Assembly: GCA_030247885.1 (NCBI GenBank)
Contig: JAPDRO010000004.1
Coordinates: forward strand, 1,382,595 to 1,446,594
Direction: 5' to 3'
Length of the DNA: 64,000 nucleotides
From: Taxawa tesnikishii (nom. ined.)
Taxonomy: Eukaryota; Ascomycota; Dothideomycetes; Dothideales
Shown here one piece after another: positions 51,158 through 62,590 of this stretch; the stretch's first letter is position 1; every line of letters starts with the position of its first letter. The notes beneath the pieces were generated by a model. It was not told where the DNA came from. It searched no databases and was given only the letters and a program-made list of their open reading frames with translations. The translations under genes and the position numbers were made by a program.

Positions 51158-51324
51158 TATTATAAGATAATAGCTACCTAGTCCGAATAGATAGTTATAT
51201 AACTTATTAAGTTAAGCGAAGAATTTCTTTATCTCCTAGCTACTATTATAGATAGCTTAATTAATTAATAAGTTACGGTTAGTTCTACTATATATTCGGT
51301 TATAGTTAAGTACTTAGTTTAACT
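51158..51324 (+). repeat. copia 3' LTR
   Basis: 167 bp, preceded by the purine tract GGAGGAG and followed by CTTAT. Confidence 0.85.
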
Positions 51325-53857
51325 CTTATTACTATTATAAGGAAATATATTATTTTAGCTTATAACTATATTAGCTAAATTACTATATAAACTACGATAT
51401 TAATTATAGCTATTTTTATATATTTTATATAGCGCTAAATTCTTATATTAATTATAGCTATTTCTATATATTTTATATAGTTTTAAATTCTCGTAGTATA
51501 CTAGTAATAGTAGAAGTTATAGTCTATCGAATCGTCGTATATATTACGCTTATTACCTTCCTCTTTATTACCTTTTTCTTTATTACTTTTCTTATTACGT
51601 TAACTAAGTAATTTATCTTTACTTTCCTCCTCGTTACGTTAACTAAGTAAATTCGTATAATCGAATACTATACTCTATATAGCATAAAAAGAGTAAGGTA
51701 TTAGTATTATATAGTCTAAGTTAGTTAAACTAAAGAAGTAACTATATATACTACGTAAGTAGCTAAATAGCGTACGTATTATAAATAGTATTTATAAGAG
51801 TATCCTTATTAACTTACTTGAAGGAATCCTTTAATAATATTTTATAATAAGTATAGAAAAACTAGATAATAATACTATACTTATTATAAAGGCGAAGGTA
51901 AAGAATATAGTAAATATTAAATTTATCAAGGTTATACTTACTTCTACTATAAAGACTTTATAATAACTAAATAAGAAATAACTAGAAGATTATATTATAT
52001 AGTAAGACTTATTAATTAAGTAGTTACGTAATAAACTATAAGTATATAAGTCTATTTTTATAGTACTATTAAAGGAAACTTATAACTAGAAAGTTACGCT
52101 TATAATTAAATTTAAAGGTATTATAAAGGTAGCTATAATAATACTTATAATAATACTAGTATTAACTTCTATAGAGTTAGCTACTATTATAGTACTAGTA
52201 CTATCCTTTATAAGACTAGTTACTAATATTACTACTAGAAGGGCTAAGAGTATTATTAAAGCTAAAGTTACTAAGACTACTACTAAAATTACTAAGACTA
52301 CTATTAAAATTATTAAGACTACTATTAAAATTACTAAGACTACTACTAAAATTACTAAGACTATTACTAGAAAATAGTTAAAAGAGTAACTAACTAAGAA
52401 GACTACTATTTATATATAATAAATTAGTTATACTAAAAGGAAGCGTATTTTCGAGCCTTTAGTATTTAAATAATATACTATTATTACTATAATACTAGTA
52501 AAAGAGGTAGTAGATACTAGTACTAGTATTCGTAATATATACTTAAAACTATTAACATTATAAGAGAAAGAGTAATTACGTAGAAAGGGCCGTTATTTTT
52601 GCTACTATAGTACTAACTATTAGTTATTCGATACGTACTATTTAAATACTAACTAAGTAGTTAGACTAGTAAATACCTTATAGGAAATACTAAAACGCGC
52701 TACTATACTAATATTCGTATTATTATACTAACGCTAAAATAATACGCTACTACTAGTAAGGCTTATAACTATATTATAACTATATTAAAGTAAATAGAAA
52801 TAACTAGAAATAAGGATACTAAGGCTATAACTTATAAGGTACTAAATCTTATTATAAAGATACTAAAGTTTAATTAGTAACTAGCTACTAATTACTAGAC
52901 TAGCTATTAACTATTATATTAGACTAGCTATTAAATACTAGACTAAAGGTCGCGTTTATTATTATTTTACTATAAAGTTTTATATAGCTTTATAAGCTAT
53001 ATAAAAACCTAGAGGTAAAAGGGTTATTTATTTAATATTACTAGACTAACTACTATATTAGACTAGCTATTAACCTCTAGACTAGTTACTAGCTACTAGT
53101 TACTACTTACTAAATCTAACTAGTAGTTAAATATTATATTAAACTAACTATTAACTACTATACTAAATAGGACTAACTATTAATTATTAAACTAGCTATT
53201 AATTACTATATTAAACTAACTACTAACTACTAAACTAGAATAGTTACTATATTAGACTAGCTATTAATTACTATAATAGACTTACTATTTACTACTTACT
53301 AAGTCTAACTAGCTAATAAGTACTATATTAAACTAACTATTAACTACTAAATTATACTAAATAAAACTAGTTATTAACTATTATACTAGCTATTAACTAT
53401 TATATTAAGTTAGCTATTAGTTATTATATTAGATTAGTTACTTATAAACTAGCTACTAGCTACTAATTTTATTAGCTACTAAACTAGAAGTTATATTTAT
53501 TATTACTTTTACTAAGAGTTTTATATAGCTTTAAGAGTTATATAAAGACTTAAGGGCTTAAGGGTTATTTAAAGGGCTGTTTAAAGAGTTATTTAACGAG
53601 TTATTTAATAAGTTATTCGACGGGTTATTTAATAACTTATTTAATAAAGTACTTAAGGGATAAGTACTATAATAAGTAAAGAGGTATATAGTAAGGTAGC
53701 TTTTACTTCTTTATTACTACCCTTACTATTAAGTATTACTATATAACTTACTCTTTTATATTTACCTTTTAGAGGACTATAGCTAAATATTTATTATTAT
53801 TATAATAATAAGAACTAAAGATAGCTACTTACTATTACTACCTTTTACTTTACTATA

Positions 53858-55690
53858 TTACTACTACCTTCTTACCCTACTATATTACGATAGCTTCCTT
53901 TACTAGCTCGACTATTTATACTCTTAATATCGAATAGAATACTACTATAATAACTATTACTACTATCTAGCTTATTACTCCTAGTAATACTTTTATTAAT
54001 ATAAGTAGAAAACGCGATTTATTTATTAGAAATCTCCGCTACTTTATTACTAATAATAATTTATTAAGACTTAATATTACTAAGTTCTTATACTTTATTA
54101 ATAGTAATATAACTCGGTTCTTAAAAGACTAGGAAGAATAATATATAAATAACTTTACTATATTAAAAGTAACTATTAAATTACTTCCTTAATATATAAA
54201 TAAGAGACTTATAGAGTTTATTTAGCCCTTAAACTCTTATTTTAATAGGAACTAAACTAAATTAAAAAATAAGCTTCTTCGTAAATATTAAAAGGACAAT
54301 ATTAATTACTTATAAAATATAAAGATAACGCTAGCTACCCTTAGTAATAAGACTATAAATTAAAAAGGCAAATTTCTAGAAAACTAAAAGAATACTACTA
54401 GCGTTTTTAAGTCTTATAAAAAGGGTACTTAATAAGTTTATAAACTCGGTCGAACGTATTACTTTACTATTACGTAAACTAATACTTACTATATTTAAAA
54501 GGTATTCTATCCTAAATACTTAATAAAGATATAAGTAAGAACTTATTATTTATTAATACTAAGAAATACTTAGGGTTAAAGTTACCTTAGTAGTTTATAT
54601 TATAAGGGGTAGAAACCTATTATAAAAAGGCGTATATTTGCGTTTTATTCCCGCCTTAGAACCGTCCTAAATTTAAATATATTTATCGTATATATACGCT
54701 ATAGCTCTAGTTATAATCTTAAAGTTAAAATCGTATATTAAAGGGTACTTAGAGTTACGTTAGAGTTATAGTTTAAAGAGTTTAATATTCGTATAAAGTA
54801 ACTATATAATCGTACGATAGCGCGACTACTAAGCTAATATAAAAGGTAAAGTAAATAACGTTAATTATTAATTAACTACGTAAAGAATGCGAATCTATAT
54901 TAACGATAAAGAAATTACGTCGTATATAAGAGTCGCGTACTTATATTAAGTTAAGGAAATATATAGACTCCCGTATAGAACGTAAATATAAAACTTATAA
55001 ACTATTTTTATAACTTATTCGCTATAGTTACTTATTTTACGTTTTTATAACTTATTTACTATTATATTATAAGCGTTATAATAAGTTTAATAAAGCGTTT
55101 AATATTATTAAAGTAATAGACGTTAAAGTAATAGATATTACGTAATACGTCAGTATTTACTAGAGTATAAAGTATTAGTTTATTAGGCGTATAAGTATAG
55201 GGTTTAACTATATAAGATTATCGCCTATTTTAAGGGTAAATAGTATAAGATAAGTTATAAAGAAGCGAAAGGTATTTCGTAAGAAGCTAGTACTTAATTC
55301 GAAGGGTTATAAGCTAGTCCGAATAAGTTTAAAGTAATAAACGTAACGTAAGATAAAATCCTATAGTTACTAATATTCGAAGATAATTAATAGTATTAAA
55401 TTAACTTACTAAACTATTAATATATCTAGTAAATAGACGATAATATTATTAAGTATTACTATATAGTTTATAGTTAAATATAATTTAAGCGAGAGAAATA
55501 CTTAATAAACGTAAAGTAAATAGAAGTTAAGAATAAAATAGTATAACTATAAAAGATAGTTAAATACTAAAGGATTTTTATTTACTAGATTTATTTAGCG
55601 TTTTTAAAGTAAGGAAATATAAGTATAAAGTATAAAAGAGTAGTAAGGTACGAAATATTCCGAATAGTAAGATAATATAGTTCGAGTTTA
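53858..55690 (+). mobile_element. degenerate retroelement remnant, possible gag
   Basis: RIP-mutated. Translation of about 53995-54530 on the + strand gives a broken but suggestive gag-like stretch (a SFLEDFEEY-like segment, then RYITVKLRDFV and LDSYFNRDWTKLKNELL after mentally reverting obvious RIP stops). The rest, including 54560-55690, is not recognised. The pogo element is inserted in this older unit. Confidence 0.3.
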
Positions 55691-57537
55691 ACGTATTTTA
55701 TTACTAAGTAGCTACCTCCTACTAAGTAGCTACCCCTTACTAACATCGCAACTATTATAGACTATTATAATAATACTACTACGACGTAACGCGCAATTTA
55801 CCTATAACGAAGGTATATTATACCTTACTATTAAGGTTACCTAAGTAACCCCTCCTAATAGTATAAAATACGCGTTTAAGGTATACGACGTCCTCTAAAT
55901 AACGCTAAGATAACAACGTAATAAAAAGCTCGTATAACGTAACTATAAGCTTAACTTAAAGAAGTTAAAGAAAATAAAGGAGGAGGCAATAATAGTACGT
56001 ATACTTAAGTTAAACTCGCGAGAAATAAGTACTATAAAGACTATAGTAAAAGAAATAGCTAACGATTTACTTATTATATATAGTAAAGGACTTATTAGTA
56101 AGTACTAGGTAAATAGGTTTAAGACGCGTACTAAGGAAGTTAAGCTTCGACGTAGTCGTCTATACGATTATTAGTAAGCCTTAAACGAAGACGTACGTAT
56201 TATAACGCTTTAGTTTAAGCTAGTTAAAAAGACAAAGGAAAAGTATAATATCTTAAACGAAGATATATATAACTTTAATAAGTCTAAGTTTATAATAAGT
56301 ATAATTAACGCTTAAATAGTCTTTATAGGCTCTAAGAAATAAAGTAATCCTAAAAGATATAACTAAGTAATCGAGAGTAAGTTATAATTATTTAAGGTAT
56401 TTACGCTACTAGGTAAGCTATCTTACTTTTCGTTATCTTTAGTAGTAAAGTCCTTATATTAAGCTAGTATATCGGCCTACCTCGCAATTAAGTAATTAAG
56501 ACTAGCGCTAATAACTAGACGATAAATAAGTTTACTTTAAAGTAGTTAAAGTACTTTAACGCGTATATAAAGGTACGTTAAGTAGGTATATACTACCTAC
56601 TAATTATAGACGGCTATAAGAGTTATAGTAGTTATAATTTCTATAACTACTATAAAGAATAGAAGATTATTATTCTTTATATACCCTTATACTTATTATA
56701 CTTATTATAGCTACTTAACGTAGGCTATTTTGCCCCCTTAAAGTAAGCGTATAACGCGGAGATTAATAGCTAGTTATAATACTTTACTACGTAAGTTAAG
56801 AAAGAAGCCTTCTTACTAGCCTTTTATACTACTTTTAATAAGGTAATTATAAAGGAAAATATCCTAGTAAGCTTTAAAGGTACTAGTTTAGTTCCTTACG
56901 ACTTAGAGTAAGTACTATCGAAGCTTAACGTAGTACTTCGTACGCTAATACTCGTACTATTAGAAGTTACTTTATAGGAGTCTAAAACACTAGCTAACTT
57001 AAAGGAGATAAAGGCGTAAATAACGCTAGTTTACGAGCAAATATAATAGTATAAAAAATCGCCTATTTCGCCTCTCTTATAAGTTATAAATTCGCTTACT
57101 AAAGGCGTAGCTATTATAAGTTATAAATTAGAGTTATAAATAAGGAAATCGTAAGTCTTTAGAAGTCGATTAAAGCGTTAATAAAGTAGCGTAGTCGTAA
57201 AAGAAAGTATATTCGAATAGAAGAGAGCTTAATAGTAAGTAACGTATAAGATTTAATAGCCGAAAAGGATAGTAATAGTAAGGAGGGTACTAAATAGCTT
57301 ATAAAGAGGGTACGCGCGTAGAGGTACTATAAACGTTACGATAAGACTAGCTATAATACGCGTACTTATACTATAGAAATAGTAAATATAAACGATAGTA
57401 ACGCTTCTAAATAGTATTATAAGCTAGAGTAAGTCTTTATATAGTATTATAGTACGAAGGTAATAGTCTATAATAGTCGCGATATTAGTAAGGAGTAGCC
57501 GCTTAGTAGGGAGTAGCCGCTTAGTAATAAAATACGT
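55691..57537 (+). mobile_element. Fot1/pogo (Tc1-mariner) DNA transposon, RIP-mutated
   Basis: 1847 bp, bounded by inverted repeats that start ACGTATTTTATTACTAAG and are flanked by TA on both sides (55689-55690 and 57538-57539), the target dinucleotide of this superfamily. Each inverted repeat contains a tandem pair of a TACTAAG-x2-GCTAC unit (55709-55740 and 57490-57525). The decayed transposase on the + strand shows, in order, a CENP-B-type helix-turn-helix region (VNRFKTRTKEVKLRRSR, about 56110-56160), the first catalytic region EDIYNFNKS (original NFDE/T; about 56257-56290), NPKR, and the second catalytic region DGYKSYSSYNFY followed by LLNVGYFAPLK (about 56609-56750). Stops are all explicable as CAA/CAG or TGG mutations. 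Confidence 0.87.
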
Positions 57538-57715
57538 TATAGCTAATATAATTAAGGATATAAATAGTATTAAGGTAAAAATAAAGGTAAGAATTAATAA
57601 AGTAAAGATAAACGAAGTAAGCTAGTAATTAGATAGGACGGAATAGGACGCGTATTTAGCGGGGCTAGACTATATATAGTTAATAGTAAGTATAAACTAG
57701 TCTACTCGTAGAAGT
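57538..57715. repeat. RIP-mutated flank of the pogo element
   Basis: Right-hand remainder of the unit that hosts the pogo insertion. The AT-rich composition ends at about 57715. Confidence 0.5.
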
Positions 57716-57818
57716 CAAACGAATGGCCACGATTCGTTTGCTTTTGCGTGGGCTATAACCCTAAGGGTTAGAGGAACGACCACGATTCGTTTGCACCTGT
57801 TGACCACGATTCGTTTGC
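57716..57818. repeat. three copies of a 15-bp motif plus a palindrome
   Basis: The motif CCACGATTCGTTTGC occurs at 57727-57741, 57780-57794 and 57804-57818. The first copy forms a hairpin with CAAACGAAT at 57718-57726. Between copies 1 and 2 lies TAACCCTAAGGGTTA (about 57756-57770), a perfect palindrome made of one telomere unit facing its complement. This could be a protein-binding array or the terminal repeat of a lost element. Confidence 0.7.
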
Positions 57819-58158
57819 CTTCCCGAGCCCCAACCTTCTCGAAACCCACACACTATACTGTCATAAGGTTATTCTCTCTGCATGCCAAACACCACTCATA
57901 TATATGCCATATACATGGAACATCAAGGGCGGCGGTCTTAAAAGGAAAAAGATGAGGCGCCTTGTGCATAGGCCACTCCCGCATTTTCGCAGGGCGGCCT
58001 CTCCAAACAAAGACCAGCCCTGTGTCTATGCGACGTGATCAGTACGCTCTAAACAATTGATCCTGAGCATCACATGGATCCTTTAAATCCTTAGAAAGGT
58101 AATATAGCTATGTCTGGCCTCGCAAGTATGGCAGCCGTGAAGGCAAGCCAAGACTCAG
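57819..58158. promoter_or_regulatory. probable promoter/leader of the telomere-linked helicase gene
   Basis: Normal-composition sequence between the motif cluster and the helicase start codon. No specific element is recognised. Confidence 0.35.
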
Positions 58159-61100
58159 ATGGATGATTTTCATCGTCTCTTCCAAGTAGTCGCCCAGCAC
58201 CGCATCCTTGTTTGCATCCATTGTCAGTATGCAGTCGTACCTTCGCAGCTCGCCAAACATCTTCGTGTGCATCACAAGCGTCTCAGCTTACAACAACGGC
58301 GGGACATTATTGCCAAAGTCGGGTCTTTTACCGAACTTGCGCAAGTCGAGGCAGATGTCATCTATCCAGCAGCAACAGAGCCTCCCGTAACGGGACTTCC
58401 GGTGTACTTCGACGGCTTGAAGTGTGGCGGGAAAGATGGCGAAGGCAGGCTTTGTCCCTATATATGCCGCACTCCGCGTGGCATGCAAGATCATTGTGAG
58501 CGGCAACACGGCTGGGTCAACGGACAGAAGCGAGGCGGCGATGCTCGTTTGAAGCAGGTCCATACCCACAACAAGCTGTGGTCTTGCGACCGCGCCTGTC
58601 AGCGTTTCTTCAAGGTCGGAAGCTGGCAGAGGTACTTCGAGGTCCAAGTAGCGGACCTGGAGATTTGCGGTCGGAGGCGAGCCGGTCACCAGCGTGACTT
58701 CTTCCGGACGCAAGAAGAAGACATCCTTCAGGCAGAGCGCGACGCCGCATCTGCGGCCAACCGTGTCCGCGGATTCGACGAGCATCGTTCTACCGTGGTA
58801 CCATGGCTCAGAGAGACCGGCATCGTCGACCATGTCTGCGGCTTGAAGAAAGACGAGATCCGAGCAGCGATCGCCGTGCCCTCGCGAGACGAAGGATGTC
58901 CTCTGCGGACGATCGTCGATGCGATGGAGGACGTGCTCAGGGAGGCGCACGGCTGGTGTTTCGACGGACCCGACTGTATGCTCACTTGGCCATGTCGCGT
59001 CGTTCTCAGTCGGTTCCAGTCGTCGCAGGTCGAGTCGATTGGGAAGGTTCGGCCGTTCGATCCTTACAAGGAGCCCGGCACGCTCAAGGTCTACTTCAAG
59101 CTGGCGTCACAGTTCCTGTCGTACCTGGAGCGAGTGGCGATCTGTGACGAGTACCACTTCAGTGCTGACTCGGAGGAGACGATCCGGCCAGAGGACGTGA
59201 TCGAACCGACGGACAAGCAAAGGGTGGTGTGGCATAACCTCCGTCGGTTAGCAGAACGGGGAGCGACGGGCACGGGTGAAGGGATCAAGGGCCAACTGAG
59301 AGATGGGCTGGTTGAGTTATGGATGCTCGTTATCCGTCACACTACCGGAGCCCGACGGTACCGCTCGCCAATAGTGAGCTTCTGCGCGATGCTAAGCATC
59401 AAGCCGTCTACGCAAGGCTGGATGGAACCCGGCAACTTCAACAGCAGTCTGTCTGCGATGATATGGGTCGCGCAGCTGCTGATCTTCTATGACTGTGCTC
59501 GCAAAGAGCGGCAGGGTGGGGAGAAACGCTCGCGCTCGTCAAGGAATGCTGTGAGAGTTATCTGCAGCAGACGGCCGAGACGCCGATGGGGAGATACTCC
59601 GCTGGCGCCTGTTGCTGTTTCGCATCTCGAAGGACAGCGTGGGTGATCATGAGGCCTGTTGGGACGAAAGCGAACAGGTCCTGACATACGAAGATACAGA
59701 GCTGCGTATGGACCAGATCCCCACGCTACTGCTCTCCGAATACCGTGAGTGCGAACGGCTACTGTACGACGACTTGCTGCTGGGTCAGAAGGACCTACGC
59801 CGCATGCAGTCTTGGGCGCTTAGAGATAGCGGCAACGTCGATACCGTCGGCTGGAGCTTGATCCAGCATCGTGACAACGCTCTCCTGCTGAGGGGACGGA
59901 CAAAGCTCTGTTGGCCGCCGTTGAGCGTTCCGAGCAACTGTGCCGCCTTTTCCTTCAGCAAGACCGTCGATCAGCGAGCGGCTTCGTTTGGAGGGACAGT
60001 GCGCTAGCCGGCTACGAGGCAACTGTGCAGGAGTTCTTGAAACGCTTGTGTGTCCTCGTTCACATCAGTGGCGGTCAGCCCATCCGCGAAAGCGAGTTCT
60101 TCTCCATGACCTGGCGGAACACGCAACGACGACGATCCATCACACTCCGCCACGATCGTGTCATGATACATGTCAAATACCACAAAGGTCAGCAGCAGAC
60201 GGGCAGGTACAAGGAAAACATCCGGTTTCTCGCCAATCCGGTGGGCGACCTGTTGCTGGATTACCTCGTCTATGTCGTGCCGCTACGACAGGTCTTTCTG
60301 CGGCAGCAATCACCAAAGGCACTGCTCTCCTCGTTCTTGTGGGAGAAAGACGGAAAGGTGTGGGGCGAAGGACGGTTGAGTCGTTGTCTGGAGGAAGCCA
60401 GTGCTCGGGCGTGCACACCCCGGCTTCACGTTTCCAACTGGCGCCAGATGAGCGTGGCCATCGTCAAGACCAAGTTTGCGAGCAACATAGGCTGCTTCGA
60501 AGTCAACGAAGACGACGAGGACGCCGAGGAGATGGAGGAGGATATCCGAGCGATGACGAGACAGCGCAACCACAAGACACGCACGGTCAACAGGGCGTAT
60601 GCCAATCAGACGGGAGCGACCTTCGGCAACGTGTGGGACGGGCTGATCCGAATGGGACTTCGCGCGTCAACGTTGTGGCAGGACTTCTGGGGAGTGGAGA
60701 CGATGCTAAAAGGCAAGAAGCGAAAGAGGGACGGAGAAGAGTGTCGACTGAAGGAACGACTTGCCAAGGGTGTCTATCGGCCCCGCAAACCGTGGTCGGC
60801 AGAGGCTCTGCTGGAAGGGCTCAGAAAGCTCTACGGCAACCAGAGAATGATGTGGAAATCGAGGGAGCAGGAACAGACCCTCACCACGATCATGTCGTGG
60901 ACGGAGCAGGTGGTGGCCATCTTGCCAACCGGAGCCGGAAAGAGCCTGTCCTTCATGTTGCCGTGTACGCTGCCTGATGCCGGGATCACCATCCTCATCG
61001 TGCCGCTCGTATCCCTTCGGGCAGACCTGCTTCGGCGGATACGGGAACTGAACATCGCTCACCTCGAATGGTTGCCGGGAGAAAGTCGAGAAGCATCGCT

Positions 61101-62590
61101 GATAATCGTCAGCGTTGAGGCTGCGGCCACAACACACTTCACGAAATACGCACGAAGCCTGATCGTCCAGCAGAAACTCGATCGAATCGTGATCGACGAA
61201 TGCCACCTGACGGTGACTGCCGTTGACTACCGATCGAGCATCGTCGACCTTACTGCGGTCCGCAATCTCAGGACGCAGTTTGTCTACCTGACAGCCACAC
61301 TGCCTCCGTCCATGAAGAGGAGTTTGAGGAGCGCAACTACCTCTACCGTCCGACAACCATCAGAGCATCGAGCAACCGACCCAACATATTCTACATGGTC
61401 CGCAGGGCAGACCCTCGCAAAGGCAGCCTTCTGGAGCAGAGTGCGGTCGAAGCGCAAGACGCGTGGCGCGACTCCGACCTGTTCGATCATTCCCGTGACA
61501 AGATCGTCCTATACGTCCGAACGTGTGAGGACGCGGACAGCCTGTGCCAACTGCTTGGTTGTGCTGCATACACCGCAAAGAGCGGAACGCCGGAACAGAA
61601 GAAGCTCATCGTTGATCGCTGGATCCATACCTCCGACCGCCCGTATCTCGTTGCCACGACCGCTCTTGCCGAAGGCTTCGACCACGCTCATGTACGTCTG
61701 GTCATGAACGTAGGGGAGCCGGACTCGTTGGTCACCTTCGCGCAGGAGTCGGGTCGGGCCGGCCGCGACGGGATGGAGGCGTACTCGATGGTTCTCCTGC
61801 CGGCGACGTGGCAGGCACAGCTCGAAGACGACGTCGACGTCGGTTCGGAGCAGACGGGCAGCTGCAGGGACGACGTGTCACTTCGCAAGCGACGGGACAA
61901 GCAGGCCGTGCACAAGTACTTACGAGGCGAGCAATGTTTCCGAACTTCGCTGAGCGAACACCTCGATCTCGCTCAGCACCGAAGGTGGTGCATGCCGGAA
62001 GACGTGGCTTGCGACGTCTGCAAAGCGGCTCACGAGGATCAATCGCAGCCTCGGACGCGACAAGACGGCAGACCGCCCACACCGGACTCGATCTCATCCA
62101 GCAAGAGCGGCTGCAGGCTCACTCCGAACTTGTCAACTACCGTCTGGACCTGGCCAGCGTGCGCGGGACATGCTTGCTCTGCCGTGCGATGGACGAGGAA
62201 TGGAAGCACGAGTTCTCCAAGTGTGCCCGGCGGCATGAGGTGTTTCACGAGCGCAGTCGAGTACGGCAGCGGCACGAGACACGCGGACGAAAGTGGTTGC
62301 GTCCGTACACGAGCTGCTTCTGGTGCCTAAACCCTCAGTCCATCTGCCAAAGGGCTGAGCTCAGCAAGACCAGTAAGGAAGAAGCGTGTGAGCACGGAGA
62401 CGTGGTCCTGCCGCTCTGTTACGGGATATTCGTGAGCGCCGGAGGAGCCAGATGGCTAGAGGACCACTTCCGGCGCAGATTCGCCGGGGTGGAGGATTTC
62501 TTTGACTGGTTGGGAGAGGAGACAAGATTTGGAGGCGGAATGGCGGTACAGGGAGTCAGAGTAGCGGCAAAGGCTTTATTGTCGTTCTAA
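58159..62590 (+). CDS. telomere-linked RecQ-like helicase with N-terminal zinc-finger region
   Basis: A helicase of the fungal subtelomeric (TLH) type, transcribed toward the telomere and ending 1.36 kb from it. The N-terminal part (58159-about 60500) has a finger-like site C19-x2-C22-x11-H34-x3-H38 and a second Cys/His cluster near residues 93-120, then a long region that resembles the uncharacterised DUF3505-type proteins of fungi (from memory). Helicase motifs follow: I AILPTGAGKSLSFM (60916-60957), Ia VPLVSLRADLL, II VIDECHL (61189-61209), III FVYLTATLPP (about 61277-61306), and the C-terminal lobe YVRTCEDADSLCQLLG, TTALAEGFDHAHV and QESGRAGRDG (about 61745-61774). A Cys-rich C-terminus (CLLCRAMDEEWKHEF, SCFWCLNPQSICQ) follows. 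Five frame changes each fit one missing base: 59524-59526, 59588-59591, 59892-59895, 61315-61316 and about 62010-62060. Corrected, it is one frame of about 1,478 codons. Confidence 0.88.

Larger units (their letters stand above)
42921..51324 (+). mobile_element. Ty1/copia LTR retrotransposon, RIP-mutated, carrying a nested insertion
   Basis: Two 167-bp LTRs (42921-43087 and 51158-51324) are flanked by an exact 5-bp target duplication CTTAT (42916-42920 and 51325-51329). A purine tract GGAGGAG ends at 51157, directly before the 3' LTR, so the element reads on the + strand. In pol, the reverse transcriptase motif YQVDVNNAF is visible at 49868-49905 as Y-stop-VDVNNTF, where the stop is CAA turned to TAA. 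The YVDD box is at 50119-50133, read as YVNN. A TSTIDAEYIA-like RNase H motif is at about 50740-50775. Without the 2.9 kb insertion at 46165-49072 the element is 5.5 kb, the normal copia size. It is inserted in copy 3 of the small LTR element. Confidence 0.88.
42377..53857 (+). mobile_element. non-autonomous LTR element, copy 3, split by a copia insertion
   Basis: Diverged copy of the same LTR element. Its 5' LTR is at 42377-42548 and its 3' LTR at 53687-53857. Internal sequence matching copies 1 and 2 runs to 42920, is interrupted by the copia element, and resumes at 51325 with the same order of landmarks (the CGCGCTATA-rich stretch, the CTAGACTAGCTATTA-type array, the GAGTTATTTA-type array). 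The element proper is about 3.07 kb. Flanking tetramers CTAC and TTAC differ by one C-to-T change. Confidence 0.75.
37660..57715. repeat. RIP-mutated AT-rich transposon block
   Basis: About 20 kb of AT-rich sequence with no open frame of 60 codons on either strand. Reading line by line, CpA and TpG are almost absent, TpA is extreme, while CpG, CpC and CpT remain. That is the mark of repeat-induced point mutation, which turns CpA into TpA on either strand. The rare surviving sites include TG at about 39327, 40448, 40480 and 40568. The block consists of transposable elements annotated separately below. The edges at about 37660 and 57715 are abrupt. Confidence 0.93.

Noticed and set aside
37660-57715. 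AT-rich block as mitochondrial insertion or centromere
   Set aside because: LTRs, target duplications, copia reverse transcriptase and pogo transposase motifs plus the CpA deficit show RIP-mutated transposons; it also lies within 7 kb of the telomere repeats.
2969-62590. Introns as the explanation for the frame changes
   Set aside because: At most sites the conserved protein continues on both sides with no residues missing, so there is no room for an intron.
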